Source of the DNA: Opitutia bacterium Tous-C10FEB
GTDB lineage: Bacteria > Verrucomicrobiota > Verrucomicrobiia > Opitutales > Opitutaceae
Assembly (NCBI GenBank): GCA_002304425.1
Contig: NEUY01000002.1
Span: 1 to 46,635, forward strand
Reading direction: 5' to 3'
DNA: 46,635 nucleotides
The notes under the pieces were generated by a model. That model was not told the DNA's origin. It saw only the letters and a program-made list of their open reading frames with translations, and ran no database searches. Both the position numbers and the translations under genes were made by a program. Numbering within the stretch: position 1 is the stretch's first letter; every line of letters starts with the position of its first letter. This document shows positions 26,762 through 35,698 of the stretch, in pieces.

Positions 26762-28051
26762 ATGAAATTCGAAACTCTCTGTCTGCATGGTGGCCAAGTA
26801 GCTGATCCGACTACGGGGGCTTGTGCGGTGCCGATTTATCGGACCACCGCGTTTGTTTTCAAAAACACCGAACACGCCGCCAATCTTTTCGCGTTAAAGG
26901 AGCTGGGGAATATTTACACGCGCCTGATGAACCCGACGACCGATGTGCTCGAGAAGCGCGTCTGCTTGTTAGAGGGGGCTCATCCGATGGCGGGTCTTGG
27001 GCTGGCTTCGGGAACGAGCGCGGTATTCTACGCGATCATCAATTTGGCGCAGGCCGGGGATAATATTGTATCGGCGCGCAATCTTTACGGCGGCACCTAC
27101 ACGCAATTCGCGAATATTTTACCCGCCTTAGGGATTACGGTGCGGTTTGTGGATTCAAACGATCCGGCCAATTACGCTGAAGCCATCGATGGTAAAACCC
27201 GCGCCCTCTTTTGCGAGACGGTCAGCAATCCGGCGTTAGAGGTGACCGATTTAAAAGCGGTGGCCGATATCGCCCACGCGCATGGCCTCCCGCTCATCGT
27301 CGACAGCACCTTCAGCACGCCTTATCTAACCCGGCCGCTGGAGCATGGCGCTGATATTGTGGTGCACTCGCTGACTAAGTGGTTTGGTGGCCATGGCACG
27401 GGGCTCGGCGGCGTGGTGGTGGACAGCGGAAAATTTAACTGGGCGGGAGGCAAACATCCGCTCTTTGATCAACCGGACGCTTCCTATCATGGTTTGCGCT
27501 GGGGTCACGATCTCCCGGCGGGTTTAGCGCCGCTCGCTTATATTCTGCGGATGCGGACGGTGCCGCTGCGTAATCTAGGGGCATGCATCGCGCCCGATAA
27601 TGCGTGGCTCTTCCTGCAGGGGATTGAGACTTTGCCGCTGCGGATGGAGCGTCATTGCAGTAATTCGCTCGCGGTTGCGCAGCATTTGCAGTCACACGCT
27701 GGGGTTACGTGGGTGCGCTATCCCGGATTAAAAAATGATCCCGAGTACGCCAAAAATCAGCGCTACCTCGCGGGGAAAGGGGGCGGCATGGTGGTATTCG
27801 GCATCAAGGGCGGGAAGACAGCCGGCCAGAAATTCATCGATCACCTAAAACTTTTTTCGCACGTGGCTAATGTCGGTGATGCGCGCAGTCTCGCGATTCA
27901 TAGCGCGACCACGACGCATAGTCAGCTGAGTGAGTCCGCGCAAATTGCCGGTGGGATCACCGCTGACCTCGTGCGCCTCAGTATCGGCCTGGAAAATATC
28001 GCCGATATCATCGCCGACCTCGACCAAGCCCTCGCGGCGGCCACAAAGTGA
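26762..28051 (+). CDS. metY: O-acetylhomoserine aminocarboxypropyltransferase (sulfhydrylase)
   Basis: A 429-residue PLP enzyme of the Cys/Met metabolism family. The start [24 protein letters not shown] is typical, [19 protein letters not shown] follows, and the PLP lysine lies in [18 protein letters not shown] near residue 205. The long form (about 430 residues) is usual for O-acetylhomoserine sulfhydrylase, whereas MetB/MetC are near 380-400. It makes homocysteine from O-acetylhomoserine and sulfide. The leader hairpin suggests transcription attenuation. Confidence 0.93.
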   Translation: MKFETLCLHGGQVADPTTGACAVPIYRTTAFVFKNTEHAANLFALKELGNIYTRLMNPTTDVLEKRVCLLEGAHPMAGLGLASGTSAVFYAIINLAQAGDNIVSARNLYGGTYTQFANILPALGITVRFVDSNDPANYAEAIDGKTRALFCETVSNPALEVTDLKAVADIAHAHGLPLIVDSTFSTPYLTRPLEHGADIVVHSLTKWFGGHGTGLGGVVVDSGKFNWAGGKHPLFDQPDASYHGLRWGHDLPAGLAPLAYILRMRTVPLRNLGACIAPDNAWLFLQGIETLPLRMERHCSNSLAVAQHLQSHAGVTWVRYPGLKNDPEYAKNQRYLAGKGGGMVVFGIKGGKTAGQKFIDHLKLFSHVANVGDARSLAIHSATTTHSQLSESAQIAGGITADLVRLSIGLENIADIIADLDQALAAATK

Positions 28052-28113
28052 ACGGTGGGCGGTCGGCTAGGCTGCCCTTGAGGCGCTGGGCTGGCTGCCG
28101 CCGCCGTTGGGCA

Positions 28114-28485
28114 TCAAGCCGCGGTGATCAAAGACAGGCTGACGCTTAGAATTAGCATCACCAAGGCGGGTAAATTCTTTTTAAGCGGATCGCGAATTCT
28201 GAAGTGCATAAATATTGCCCCCACCATGAGGCCGACGATCAAGAGCGCGGCAGGCAGCACCCAGTGGGGGTGCCATAGTCCGATGATTAGGGCTAGGCCG
28301 GCGCCGATTTTCAAGAGTCCGACCAAATAGGTGGACCACCGCGGGAGGCCGTACGCCAAAAATTCTTCAGGCATCGTCCCCGCGGCGCCGCCGCGGTACG
28401 GAGTCGATTGGGAGAAGCGCAAGAGCCAGACGTTAAATAAGCCGAGCGCGATGACAACCTGGAGAATAGAGGTGATAGTTTGCAT
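28114..28485 (-). CDS. DoxX-like small membrane protein (copy 1)
   Basis: A 123-residue protein with four membrane helices: ILQVVIALGLFNVWLLRF, YLVGLLKIGAGLALIIGLW, LPAALLIVGLMVGAIFMHF and LPALVMLILSVSLSLIT. The layout, with PYRGG, then EFLAYGLPRWSTYLVGLLKI, matches DoxX-like families. The cytoplasmic motif FRIRDPLKKNLPAL is shared with the gene at 28509 on the other strand. DoxX relatives have been linked to redox or quinone functions in some species, but nothing here fixes a role. Confidence 0.7.
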   Translation of the reverse strand: MQTITSILQVVIALGLFNVWLLRFSQSTPYRGGAAGTMPEEFLAYGLPRWSTYLVGLLKIGAGLALIIGLWHPHWVLPAALLIVGLMVGAIFMHFRIRDPLKKNLPALVMLILSVSLSLITAA

Positions 28486-28508
28486 TTATAGAAGATTAGA
28501 ATTTACCC

Positions 28509-28919
28509 ATGGGACGTAGTGAGCAACCGCCTGACCTAAAAAGCAAAGTGCATTTTTTAATTACTCTCATCCAAGGAATTTTGATTATCTCCTTCGGCTG
28601 GTACGGGCTCAGTTGCTGGCGATCGAGTCGGATGGTCCTAGAATTTGAGCGTTACGGCATGGCGCGTTGGCGCCGTCTGACCGGCGCGCTGCAACTGCTC
28701 GCCAGCCTTGGTCTTAGTGCGGGCTATTTCTATCCAATGCTTTTATTCGCGGCGGCGGCCGGACTGAGCGGGATGATGTTTTTCGCGGTGCTCGTACGTT
28801 GGCGAATTCGCGACTCGTTGGTGGCAACCCTGCCCGCGTTAATTTTCTTGGGGCTCAATCTTTGGCTAACCCTTACCACTTGGCCGTCAGGGGGTGTCCT
28901 GCCCGCGATAAGACCTTAA
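28509..28919 (+). CDS. DoxX-like small membrane protein (copy 2)
   Basis: A 136-residue four-helix membrane protein with the same plan as the gene at 28114-28485: a helix, then EFERYGMARWRRLTGALQLLASLGL, a third helix, and WRIRDSLVATLPALIFLGLN. It has a polar N-terminal extension (MGRSEQPPDLKSK). The two paralogues are divergent with only 23 bases between their start codons, so they share any promoter region. No function is known. Confidence 0.7.
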   Translation: MGRSEQPPDLKSKVHFLITLIQGILIISFGWYGLSCWRSSRMVLEFERYGMARWRRLTGALQLLASLGLSAGYFYPMLLFAAAAGLSGMMFFAVLVRWRIRDSLVATLPALIFLGLNLWLTLTTWPSGGVLPAIRP

Positions 28920-28940
28920 TTCCGCAGGGTACACCGCCAC

Positions 28941-30014
28941 TTAAAGCGGGGCAAGCGCTCGGTCTGAGCCGATGGTGCGGCGGAGCGAAGCGAGATTTTC
29001 TTGGACGAGGGCGCCCATCGATTCGCAGCGGAGATAGCTGTCGGACTGGAAATGCTCCGCGAGTCCGGCCCGCAGGGTTTGGATGTGTTCGAGCGGGGCG
29101 ATGGGATCACGCGTCATGACTGCGAGCAGCGGGTTGAGCCGACCTGTGGCGAGTTCGGCCCGATGTAACATGAGCGACTGTTCTTCACGCTGATACTGTA
29201 AGGCAGTTTGGCGGTGAATATGTTTATCGCAGAAACGAACCAGGGTCGCGTTTTCTTTAAAAAATTGCGGCAGGTAAAAATTCTTTTTCCCACTGTAACT
29301 TTGTTGGTCAAAATCCATCGCGCGGATACGAATCTGCGAATCCTCGAAATCGGGCGTGATCACCACGACGTAATTATAGCTGCGCATATCACCTAAGAGG
29401 CGGATGAAGCAGCGCTCGTTGAATTTCACGAGTTCTTTAGCGATGCGGATGGGTTTTAACTCCGGGCGGTCGAGCCAGCGCTCGCTGAAGGTATCGGCTG
29501 GGATGCCGGCGATGTGCTCTTCCACTAGCGTGCATTGGTGCGTCAGAAAATTTAGCCGATTGGGGGAGAGGAGATGTTCGAGCTCCAATCCATAGACGCG
29601 GGAAGCATCGGCTTTTTTAATATAAAAATAATCCTGATTGTCGTTGTAAGCATTAACGATCCGGATGCGAAACGGCGTCGAATTGCCAAAGCTGCAAAAA
29701 TCTACCCGATCGATATATAGATGCTCCATGACGGAAAAGTCGCCATTCACGCGGAGCAGGGCATAAATAAGTTTCAAGCCTTCGTTCAGCGCCGGCATAT
29801 CTTCCGCGCGGTAGGCCACCGTTTCCCACAGGGTGTTGCGACCGACGGAATCGAGCAGCGGCACCGAGGTGTGAAATTCGCGGAGTCGTTCGTACGTTAC
29901 TGGCAATTCCCGCTCGCGGCGGAATTGTTTTAAATAATGACGCAGCGCCTCCCCAATCGGATAGCTGGGTTTTTTTAGCGTCCGCACCCGGAGAGGATCA
30001 AGCGCTTCGTCCAT
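28941..30014 (-). CDS. Conserved protein of unknown function, possible kinase-like fold
   Basis: A soluble 357-residue protein that I do not recognise. It starts with a basic region (RVRTLKKPSYPIGEALRHYLKQFRRE). In the middle, TLVEEHIAGIPADTF (about residue 161) resembles the hinge region of kinase-like folds, and YVVVITPDF with IRIRAMDFDQQSY (about residues 215-240) resembles the end of such a fold with a DFD metal motif. No glycine-rich loop is obvious. The C-terminal 100 residues look helical. No signal peptide or membrane helix is seen. It lies 57 bases beyond the end of the sugar ABC operon, on the same strand, and could be its last gene. Confidence 0.75.
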   Translation of the reverse strand: MDEALDPLRVRTLKKPSYPIGEALRHYLKQFRRERELPVTYERLREFHTSVPLLDSVGRNTLWETVAYRAEDMPALNEGLKLIYALLRVNGDFSVMEHLYIDRVDFCSFGNSTPFRIRIVNAYNDNQDYFYIKKADASRVYGLELEHLLSPNRLNFLTHQCTLVEEHIAGIPADTFSERWLDRPELKPIRIAKELVKFNERCFIRLLGDMRSYNYVVVITPDFEDSQIRIRAMDFDQQSYSGKKNFYLPQFFKENATLVRFCDKHIHRQTALQYQREEQSLMLHRAELATGRLNPLLAVMTRDPIAPLEHIQTLRAGLAEHFQSDSYLRCESMGALVQENLASLRRTIGSDRALAPL

Positions 30015-30071
30015 GGGGCTCAGCTTACGACGGAAGGTTGGCGTGGCAAGAGTCCGTCGTGGGTCACTCGC

Positions 30072-31034
30072 TTAGGCCGCGGCGCGACCTTGCCGCAAAC
30101 GATCGAGGAACACCGCGACGATAATAACCAAGCCAATAATAATTTCCTGAAAATACGTGGGCCAACCCATCTGTTGCGAGCCGTTGCGAAGAACCGCCAT
30201 GATCAGAGCGCCGATCATAGAACCTAAAATAGTGCCAACCCCACCGCTGAGACTCGCGCCGCCGATGATCACGGCAGCAATAATATCTAGCTCGAGGCCG
30301 ACCGCTACCGTCGGGTCACCTTGGCGCAAGCGGGAGAGTTGAAATAGTCCCGCTAGGCCAAAAAAGCAGCCGGCGAGAACATAAATCAGAATTTTGAGCC
30401 GCTTGGTCGCAATGCCGCACAAACGAGCGGTAGCTTCATTTGAACCCAGCGCAAAAATATGCCGGCCAAAGACGGTATGCCGGAGCAGGAGAGAAGTCAG
30501 TAGCGCCAACACCAGGGCAACCCAGACGCCCGTGGGCAAGGTGAGGCTGAATGGATTCGCCGTGGTCATCCAACTATTAAGCGGCGAGCTATCGTAATTG
30601 ACGGTTTGATTATCGGCTAACCACTTGGCTGAACCGCGGGCTACCCCGAGCGTGCCGAGCGTAATGATAAAAGGGGTCATGCGCAGACCGGCGATGGCTG
30701 AGCCGTTCAGCAGACCGATTAGCCCACCCGAGGCGATGACGGCCAAGAGGACCGCGATTGGGCCCCAGCCATGTTGAATCAGTAAGGCGCCGACAACACT
30801 CGTGAGAGCAATGGTCGAGCCGACTGATAGATCAATGCCCCCACTGACGATAATCATCGTCATGCCGAGCGCGCCAATGGCGACGATCACCGTCTGGGTA
30901 AAAATAATCTTAAAATTATTATAGGTCAGAAAATATTCTCGGGTCTCCGTTGGGAGAGAGAAAAAAGCAATAACCAGAATGAGCCCGATGAAGGGGCCGC
31001 TCTTGGCGAGGATAGTTTTTAAGGTAGCGTGCAT
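30072..31034 (-). CDS. Sugar ABC transporter permease (RbsC-like)
   Basis: A 320-residue inner-membrane permease of the ribose/xylose/galactose group. It has about eight to ten hydrophobic segments, the family pattern MTMIIVSGGIDLSVGSTIALTSV near residue 60, TPFIITLGTLGVARG, and the late loop DIIAAVIIGGASLSGGVGTILG. It pairs with the ATPase upstream (54 bases) and the binding protein before that. Such permeases act as homodimers. Substrate is not predictable beyond a pentose or hexose-like sugar. Confidence 0.9.
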   Translation of the reverse strand: MHATLKTILAKSGPFIGLILVIAFFSLPTETREYFLTYNNFKIIFTQTVIVAIGALGMTMIIVSGGIDLSVGSTIALTSVVGALLIQHGWGPIAVLLAVIASGGLIGLLNGSAIAGLRMTPFIITLGTLGVARGSAKWLADNQTVNYDSSPLNSWMTTANPFSLTLPTGVWVALVLALLTSLLLRHTVFGRHIFALGSNEATARLCGIATKRLKILIYVLAGCFFGLAGLFQLSRLRQGDPTVAVGLELDIIAAVIIGGASLSGGVGTILGSMIGALIMAVLRNGSQQMGWPTYFQEIIIGLVIIVAVFLDRLRQGRAAA

Positions 31035-31087
31035 AGCAGTTAAAATGGGTCTCGGGTAAGGGATCGGTAGCTTAAAAGCGAAAATGA

Positions 31088-32620
31088 TTACGTGCTGCCA
31101 GTGGCCGCGCGCATGATGTCGGTTTCACTCCAGTCGGCGCGGGGGCGGATGGCCGTGAGTTCGCCGCGGCACATGACTCCGATGGTGTCGCAGAGACCGA
31201 GCAGTTCGGGTAAGTAGGAGCTAACGATCACCACCGCTTTGCCGGCGGCCGCGAGTTCGCTCACGAGTTGATAAATTTGCGCCTTGCTGCCCACATCGAT
31301 TCCCCGGGTCGGTTCATCGAGCAGAAAGATTTGGGCGGGGTGTTCGAGTAAGCGAGCGAGGGCGACCTTTTGCTGATTGCCGCCGGAAAGTTCGCTGATG
31401 GTTTGCGCCGAGTCGCGGCATTTCACGCGTAAAGCATCCACCCAGTGCTGAGCGGCGCGTTGTTGTCGATTTTGCTGAACCCAGCCGCCGCGGCCAAACG
31501 TGTTCATTTTTGTTAACGTCAAATTATCCGCGATGGATTGATTGAGCATCAGGCCTTCCTCTTTACGATTTTCACTCAAAAATCCGACGCCCTGTTGCCA
31601 GCGGTGGCGGGGCGTGGCCGCTTGGGCGTCGGCGCCGATGAGACAGACTTCCCCGCGGGTGAGGGTATCGAGGCCAAAAATTGCTCGGAGTAAATCAGTG
31701 CGGCCGGCCCCGATGAGACCGGCTAGACCAAAAATTTCTCCCGCGCGTACTTCTAGACTACAGGTCGGTTGGACGGATGAACCGTGGCCTGAGGATACAT
31801 TTCTTCCGGCAAAGCGTGCCAGTACGGCCGTCTTCACGGCGAGCACGACGGCGCCCGGCTGATGGGGGGTGCGCGGATAAAGATCTTTGACCTCGCGGCC
31901 GGTCATTAAGGTGACGAGGTGATCAAGGGTGGCGTCTTTCATCGCGCCGGAGCCGACCGTCTCCCCATCTTTTAAAACCGTGTAACGATCCGCGATGCGG
32001 CTGCACTCTTCGAGAAAATGGCTAATATAGATAATGCTGACGCCTTGCGCGCGGAGTCGGCTGATGGTCGCGAACAATTTTTCGGTGTCCGCTTGGGTCA
32101 GGCTGCTCGTCGGTTCGTCCATGATGAGGACTTGCGGTTGCAGCAGCAGCGCTCGGGCAATTTCGATAATCTGTTGTTCCGCGATCGAAAAATCTCCCGC
32201 TTTCTGATCGAGCGCGAGGCCGCCGTGCCCTAATTGTTCCAGGGCGGTTTGGGCGCGGGCGCGGGAAGTTGCCTGATCGACGCAGCCCCAGCGGGTGGAT
32301 TCGGCGCCGAGGAGAATATTTTCCTGCGCGGTGAGGTGGAGCGCGAGATTGAGCTCTTGATAGATCATCGCGACGCCCTTGAGGCGGGCATCGTGGGGGT
32401 TTTCAGGCTGATAAGACTGACCGCTCAGCTCCATCGTGCCGGCATCAGCGGCATGAGCGCCGCTGAGAATTTTCATTAAGGTGCTTTTACCCGCCCCATT
32501 TTCCCCAATGAGCGCGTGGACTTCGCCGGGGGCAATCGCGAGTGAAACGCTGCGGAGCGCGCGCGTGGCGCCGAAGCTTTTCTGGAGGCCGGTAAGGCGC
32601 AGCCGGATAGCGGGAGTCAT
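31088..32620 (-). CDS. Sugar ABC transporter ATP-binding protein (RbsA-like, double domain)
   Basis: A 510-residue fusion of two nucleotide-binding domains. Domain 1 has GENGAGKSTLMKILSG and the divergent signature DFSIAEQQIIEIARALL, with Walker B VLIMDEPTS. Domain 2 has the altered P-loop GLIGAGRTDLLRAIFG, the true signature ELSGGNQQKVALARLL and IFLLDEPTRGID. This asymmetry is normal for RbsA/MglA/XylG. It begins inside the stop codon of the binding-protein gene (ATGA, 32617-32620), so expression is coupled. Confidence 0.93.
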   Translation of the reverse strand: MTPAIRLRLTGLQKSFGATRALRSVSLAIAPGEVHALIGENGAGKSTLMKILSGAHAADAGTMELSGQSYQPENPHDARLKGVAMIYQELNLALHLTAQENILLGAESTRWGCVDQATSRARAQTALEQLGHGGLALDQKAGDFSIAEQQIIEIARALLLQPQVLIMDEPTSSLTQADTEKLFATISRLRAQGVSIIYISHFLEECSRIADRYTVLKDGETVGSGAMKDATLDHLVTLMTGREVKDLYPRTPHQPGAVVLAVKTAVLARFAGRNVSSGHGSSVQPTCSLEVRAGEIFGLAGLIGAGRTDLLRAIFGLDTLTRGEVCLIGADAQAATPRHRWQQGVGFLSENRKEEGLMLNQSIADNLTLTKMNTFGRGGWVQQNRQQRAAQHWVDALRVKCRDSAQTISELSGGNQQKVALARLLEHPAQIFLLDEPTRGIDVGSKAQIYQLVSELAAAGKAVVIVSSYLPELLGLCDTIGVMCRGELTAIRPRADWSETDIMRAATGST

Positions 32621-33597
32621 TTCAGATACTTATCGAGTGGCGGATGGACGATGTCCGCCATGGAGGGGTCATCAAAATTAGCGAGGGTCACAAAGCCCAC
32701 CCCGGTGTCGATCTGGGCCGGCACTTTTTCCCCGCGCAGGGCAGCGACGACCGTTTTGACCCCGAGATAACCCATATTGAGGGGATTCTGGACGACGAGA
32801 CCGTCGATGTGGCCAGCCTTGAGGCCAGCGTTGAGTGTTTCGCCGGAGTCGAAGCCCACAAATTTTACTTTGCCGGCGAGACCGGCGTCGCGGAGGGCGA
32901 GGAGGAGGCCAGCGGTGGTGGATTCATTGCAGCCATAAACTCCGGTGACTTCACGACCGTAGCGGCTCAAGAGATTTTCGGCGGCGCTCTTGGCGGTATC
33001 GCGGGTGGCGCCGGCGTGTTGATCCGTGGAGAGCAGATAAATGCCCGGGAAATCCTTTTTCATAACCTCAAGAAATCCTTCCTCGCGTTCTTCGGTGCTG
33101 GCGGAGCCGACCTGGAGGCGGAGCATGATCACCTTGCCCTTGCCCTCGAGGAGGCGGCCGAGGTTGCGCGCGGCGATCCGGCCGCCTTCGCGGTTATCAG
33201 TGGAGACATAGCTCGTAATCGCCTTCGTTAGGAGCGCCGAGTCGATGATGACTACGGGGATTTTGCCGCGCGCGGCGGTCTCGACCGGAGCGACGAGGGC
33301 TTTGTTGTCGAGTGGGGCGAGGACGATCCCATCGACGTGGCGGCCGATAAAGTTTTCCACGACTTGGATTTGTTGTTCGCGGTCATCTTCCTTAAGCGGA
33401 CCTTTCCAGATAATATTTACCGTGATGCCTTGGGCAGCCAGCTCGAGCTTGGCCTTTTCCGCGCCGGCGTGAATGGATTTCCAAAATTCATGCGTCGTGC
33501 CCTTCGGGATAACGGCGATGGTGTAGGTATCAGCCGCCCAAGCGGCGGCGGTAGAGCAAGCAAGCAGGAGGAGGATTTTATACCAGCAATTCTTCAT
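32617..33597 (-). CDS. Sugar ABC transporter substrate-binding protein (RbsB-like)
   Basis: A 326-residue periplasmic binding protein of the ribose type, with a signal sequence (MKNCWYKILLLLACSTAAAWAAD). LLAC within it could also be read as a weak lipobox. Family motifs: YTIAVIPKGTTHEFWKSIHAGAEKA, GIVLAPLDNKALVAPVE, VYGCNESTTAGLLLALRDAG and FVGFDSGETLNAGLKAGHIDGLVVQNP. It is the first gene of the importer operon. The 114-base upstream gap shows no confident promoter. Confidence 0.92.
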   Translation of the reverse strand: MKNCWYKILLLLACSTAAAWAADTYTIAVIPKGTTHEFWKSIHAGAEKAKLELAAQGITVNIIWKGPLKEDDREQQIQVVENFIGRHVDGIVLAPLDNKALVAPVETAARGKIPVVIIDSALLTKAITSYVSTDNREGGRIAARNLGRLLEGKGKVIMLRLQVGSASTEEREEGFLEVMKKDFPGIYLLSTDQHAGATRDTAKSAAENLLSRYGREVTGVYGCNESTTAGLLLALRDAGLAGKVKFVGFDSGETLNAGLKAGHIDGLVVQNPLNMGYLGVKTVVAALRGEKVPAQIDTGVGFVTLANFDDPSMADIVHPPLDKYLK

Positions 33598-33711
33598 GGG
33601 GAGGGAGGGGCAGGGGTTATAAATAAACCAAAGAGAAATAGCTGAGCGAGTTCCACCTTTTTTGTGGCAGGAGTCGCATCAAATTTAGGCTTTGGCAATG
33701 GGCCGGGGGGG

Positions 33712-34629
33712 TTACAGCGGCGGAGGCACGGGGCTATGGGCTTGCAGTAATCGTTCGCCGATCACGATCAGTTGCGCCCGCAATGGCTGGCTGCGCGCAG
33801 CGAAATCACGTTGGTGGGCCTCGTATTCTGTCCGGCCTTCTGGGGTTTCGATGCGAATGGGCGGAAAACCGAGTGGGGCGAGGTCGTAGGGACTGGCGCG
33901 CATATCGATTTCGCGGATGTCGCGGGCGAGCGCAAAGCAGTCAGCGATCAGTTCGCTCGGGATAAACGGGGCGAATTTAAAGGCCCATTTATAAAGATCC
34001 ATATTCGCATGCAGACAGCCCCGCTGTTCGAATGCCGAGGTATCCGCGCGCGTCGGTTGTAATTTATTCAGCGACTGCGCTGGGGTGGTGAAAAAACGAA
34101 AGGCATCGTAATGGGAGCAGCAGATCGGTTGAGCCTCGACGAAGCGGGCGAGTTCGTCGGGCGGAAAGCGCAAGGGCCAGGCATTGTGCCGCACTTCGTC
34201 CGGGGTCTGCCGATACACCATCGCCCACTCGTGGAGGCCGAAGCAGGCAAATTGCGGCGGCCGCAGCGCCGTGAGCCGCAGCAGGTTAACCATCCAGGTT
34301 AAGCTTTCGCGGCGGTGGGGCTCGAGGGCGGCGGCGTTGAGGGCTATGCCGCCCTCGACTGCGTGATATTCTGGCCAGCGGAGAAATTCCCGCGCGGTTG
34401 CACCAGCGAGTACGCAGTGAGGTCCAGGATGCCAACGCCGCAGCCAGCTGGCGCGAAACCGATAGTATTCGAAAAGAAAGTCGTAGACCGGATGTTTTTC
34501 GCCGCGCGCGGTTCGGGCTTGGTGCGGATCGGTCCACGCTCGCACCCGCTGCTCGTGGAGGGCGCGGCGCTCGCCCCAGTCGGCTTCCTCGAGGACCGAG
34601 TAACTGGCCGCGAGCGAGTTCACGGCCAC
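33712..34629 (-). CDS. Conserved protein usually labelled 3-methyladenine DNA glycosylase
   Basis: A 305-residue protein with KHPVYDFLFEYYRFRASWLRRWHPGPH near residue 45, FACFGLHEWAMVYR near residue 150 and RADTSAFEQRGCLHANMDLYKWAFK near residue 220. I recall this pattern from actinobacterial and verrucomicrobial proteins that databases call 3-methyladenine DNA glycosylase, but it shows neither a helix-hairpin-helix DNA-binding motif nor similarity I can see to Tag or AlkA. I regard the functional name as unproven. It is soluble, rich in His, Trp and Arg. It is on the same strand as the sugar-kinase-like gene upstream. Confidence 0.6.
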   Translation of the reverse strand: MAVNSLAASYSVLEEADWGERRALHEQRVRAWTDPHQARTARGEKHPVYDFLFEYYRFRASWLRRWHPGPHCVLAGATAREFLRWPEYHAVEGGIALNAAALEPHRRESLTWMVNLLRLTALRPPQFACFGLHEWAMVYRQTPDEVRHNAWPLRFPPDELARFVEAQPICCSHYDAFRFFTTPAQSLNKLQPTRADTSAFEQRGCLHANMDLYKWAFKFAPFIPSELIADCFALARDIREIDMRASPYDLAPLGFPPIRIETPEGRTEYEAHQRDFAARSQPLRAQLIVIGERLLQAHSPVPPPL

Positions 34630-34748
34630 ACCACCGTCGTTCGGACAGCGGTAGCCACGTGGGAATCGACGCCGCGCACGCCACCTTTAGCTAAGAGAGC
34701 GGTGAGGGCCGCGAACCCCGCCAAAAGAAGTGCATCGAGCCACCACAT
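34620..34748 (-). CDS. Possible 42-residue membrane peptide
   Basis: From the ATG at 34748 the frame gives MWWLDALLLAGFAALTALLA and ends 10 bases inside the next gene. The track reads it from a TTG at 34844, inside the upstream gene. One hydrophobic helix is present, and the C-terminal part is antisense to nothing known. It could instead be random reading of the 139-base gap. I list it only because the gap otherwise has no content and the helix is clean. Confidence 0.2.
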   Translation of the reverse strand: MWWLDALLLAGFAALTALLAKGGVRGVDSHVATAVRTTVVWP

Positions 34749-34768
34749 ACGATTAGGGTGATAAGAAA

Positions 34769-35698
34769 TTAGCGTCCGGCCAGCAGCATCCGCCGCACGC
34801 CTTCGATCGGAGCGGTCGTGATAAATTGTAATTCCACTGGCCAATTAAGTTTACTCGCGAGTGAACGCAGGGCGAAGCTGGCGGGGGCGCTGTTGAGGAT
34901 GCGGCCACTGACACCGCAAGGTAGTTTAGTAATCGGTGACGGGAAAAGTTGGTGAATCACGGCATCAGCTTGGCGCGCGAGATCAGTGAGGGAGTCAGCG
35001 AGCACTTGTTGAGCGGGTCCACAATCTTGGGTGGCTAGCTCGATGACCATTGGAGCAAAGGCGGCTATTTGGGCGTTGGCCGCAGGATCGTTATAAAGGA
35101 AAAGCGAATGATCAGAGGCCGTTGTTAATCCCGTATGGGCCTGCAAGGCGGTAACGAGCGGTGAAGATTTAAGCCCAGTGGCCGCTGAAGAACTTTGTAG
35201 TTCCAGCATGGCTAAGGCGATGGCGCGGCGACCGAGATCATAACCGCTACTCGGGTCGCCCAATTTCCAGCCGAGGCCACCGGCATAGTGAATCGACCCA
35301 TCGGGGGCGCGGGCGGCAATAAAAGAACCCGTGCCAGCATGGAGGACGAGCCCCGGCGCGCCGTGCGTGGCGAGTTCAAGCACTGGCCGCGAATCATCGC
35401 AGGTCGTGATTACACCGAAGTTATTTAAAGTATCAGCAGTTTCTCGCCAGAAAGCACGATTCCCCGCCATGCAAAGTAATGTGCTCGTGACGGTAAGTGA
35501 GGCTTGGCCGGCTTTTGCTTTTAGCAATAGGGCGGCGAGGGCTTCAGTTAAGATTGCCCGCGCCGCCGCTGGCCCAATTTGGCTGGGGTTGCAACCGGGC
35601 GCAAGGTGTTGGGCTATGATGGCCCCTTTTGCATTAAGCAGAATGCACTCGGTCTTAGTGCCACCACCATCGACCCCAATTTTGCAAGGTGTGCTCAC
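34769..35698 (-). CDS. BadF/BadG/BcrA/BcrD family ATPase, N-acetylglucosamine kinase-like
   Basis: A 309-residue protein of the ASKHA fold. The first phosphate motif is IGVDGGGTKTECILLN, the second is LVLHAGTGSFIAAR, and KLGDPSSGYDLGRRAIALAML follows, as in GlcNAc/glucosamine kinases. The likely reaction is ATP-dependent phosphorylation of an amino sugar. The GTG start overlaps the TGA of the methyltransferase (GTGA). The nearby sugar importer makes a sugar-salvage role plausible, but the genes are not in one transcription unit. Confidence 0.8.
   Translation of the reverse strand: MSTPCKIGVDGGGTKTECILLNAKGAIIAQHLAPGCNPSQIGPAAARAILTEALAALLLKAKAGQASLTVTSTLLCMAGNRAFWRETADTLNNFGVITTCDDSRPVLELATHGAPGLVLHAGTGSFIAARAPDGSIHYAGGLGWKLGDPSSGYDLGRRAIALAMLELQSSSAATGLKSSPLVTALQAHTGLTTASDHSLFLYNDPAANAQIAAFAPMVIELATQDCGPAQQVLADSLTDLARQADAVIHQLFPSPITKLPCGVSGRILNSAPASFALRSLASKLNWPVELQFITTAPIEGVRRMLLAGR

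Noticed and set aside
34286-34761. Overlapping ORFs on both strands (34286-34684, 34315-34761, 34398-34694)
   Set aside because: They overlap the conserved 33712-34629 gene in other frames, are rich in Arg/Pro/Ala from codon bias, and do not resemble known proteins.
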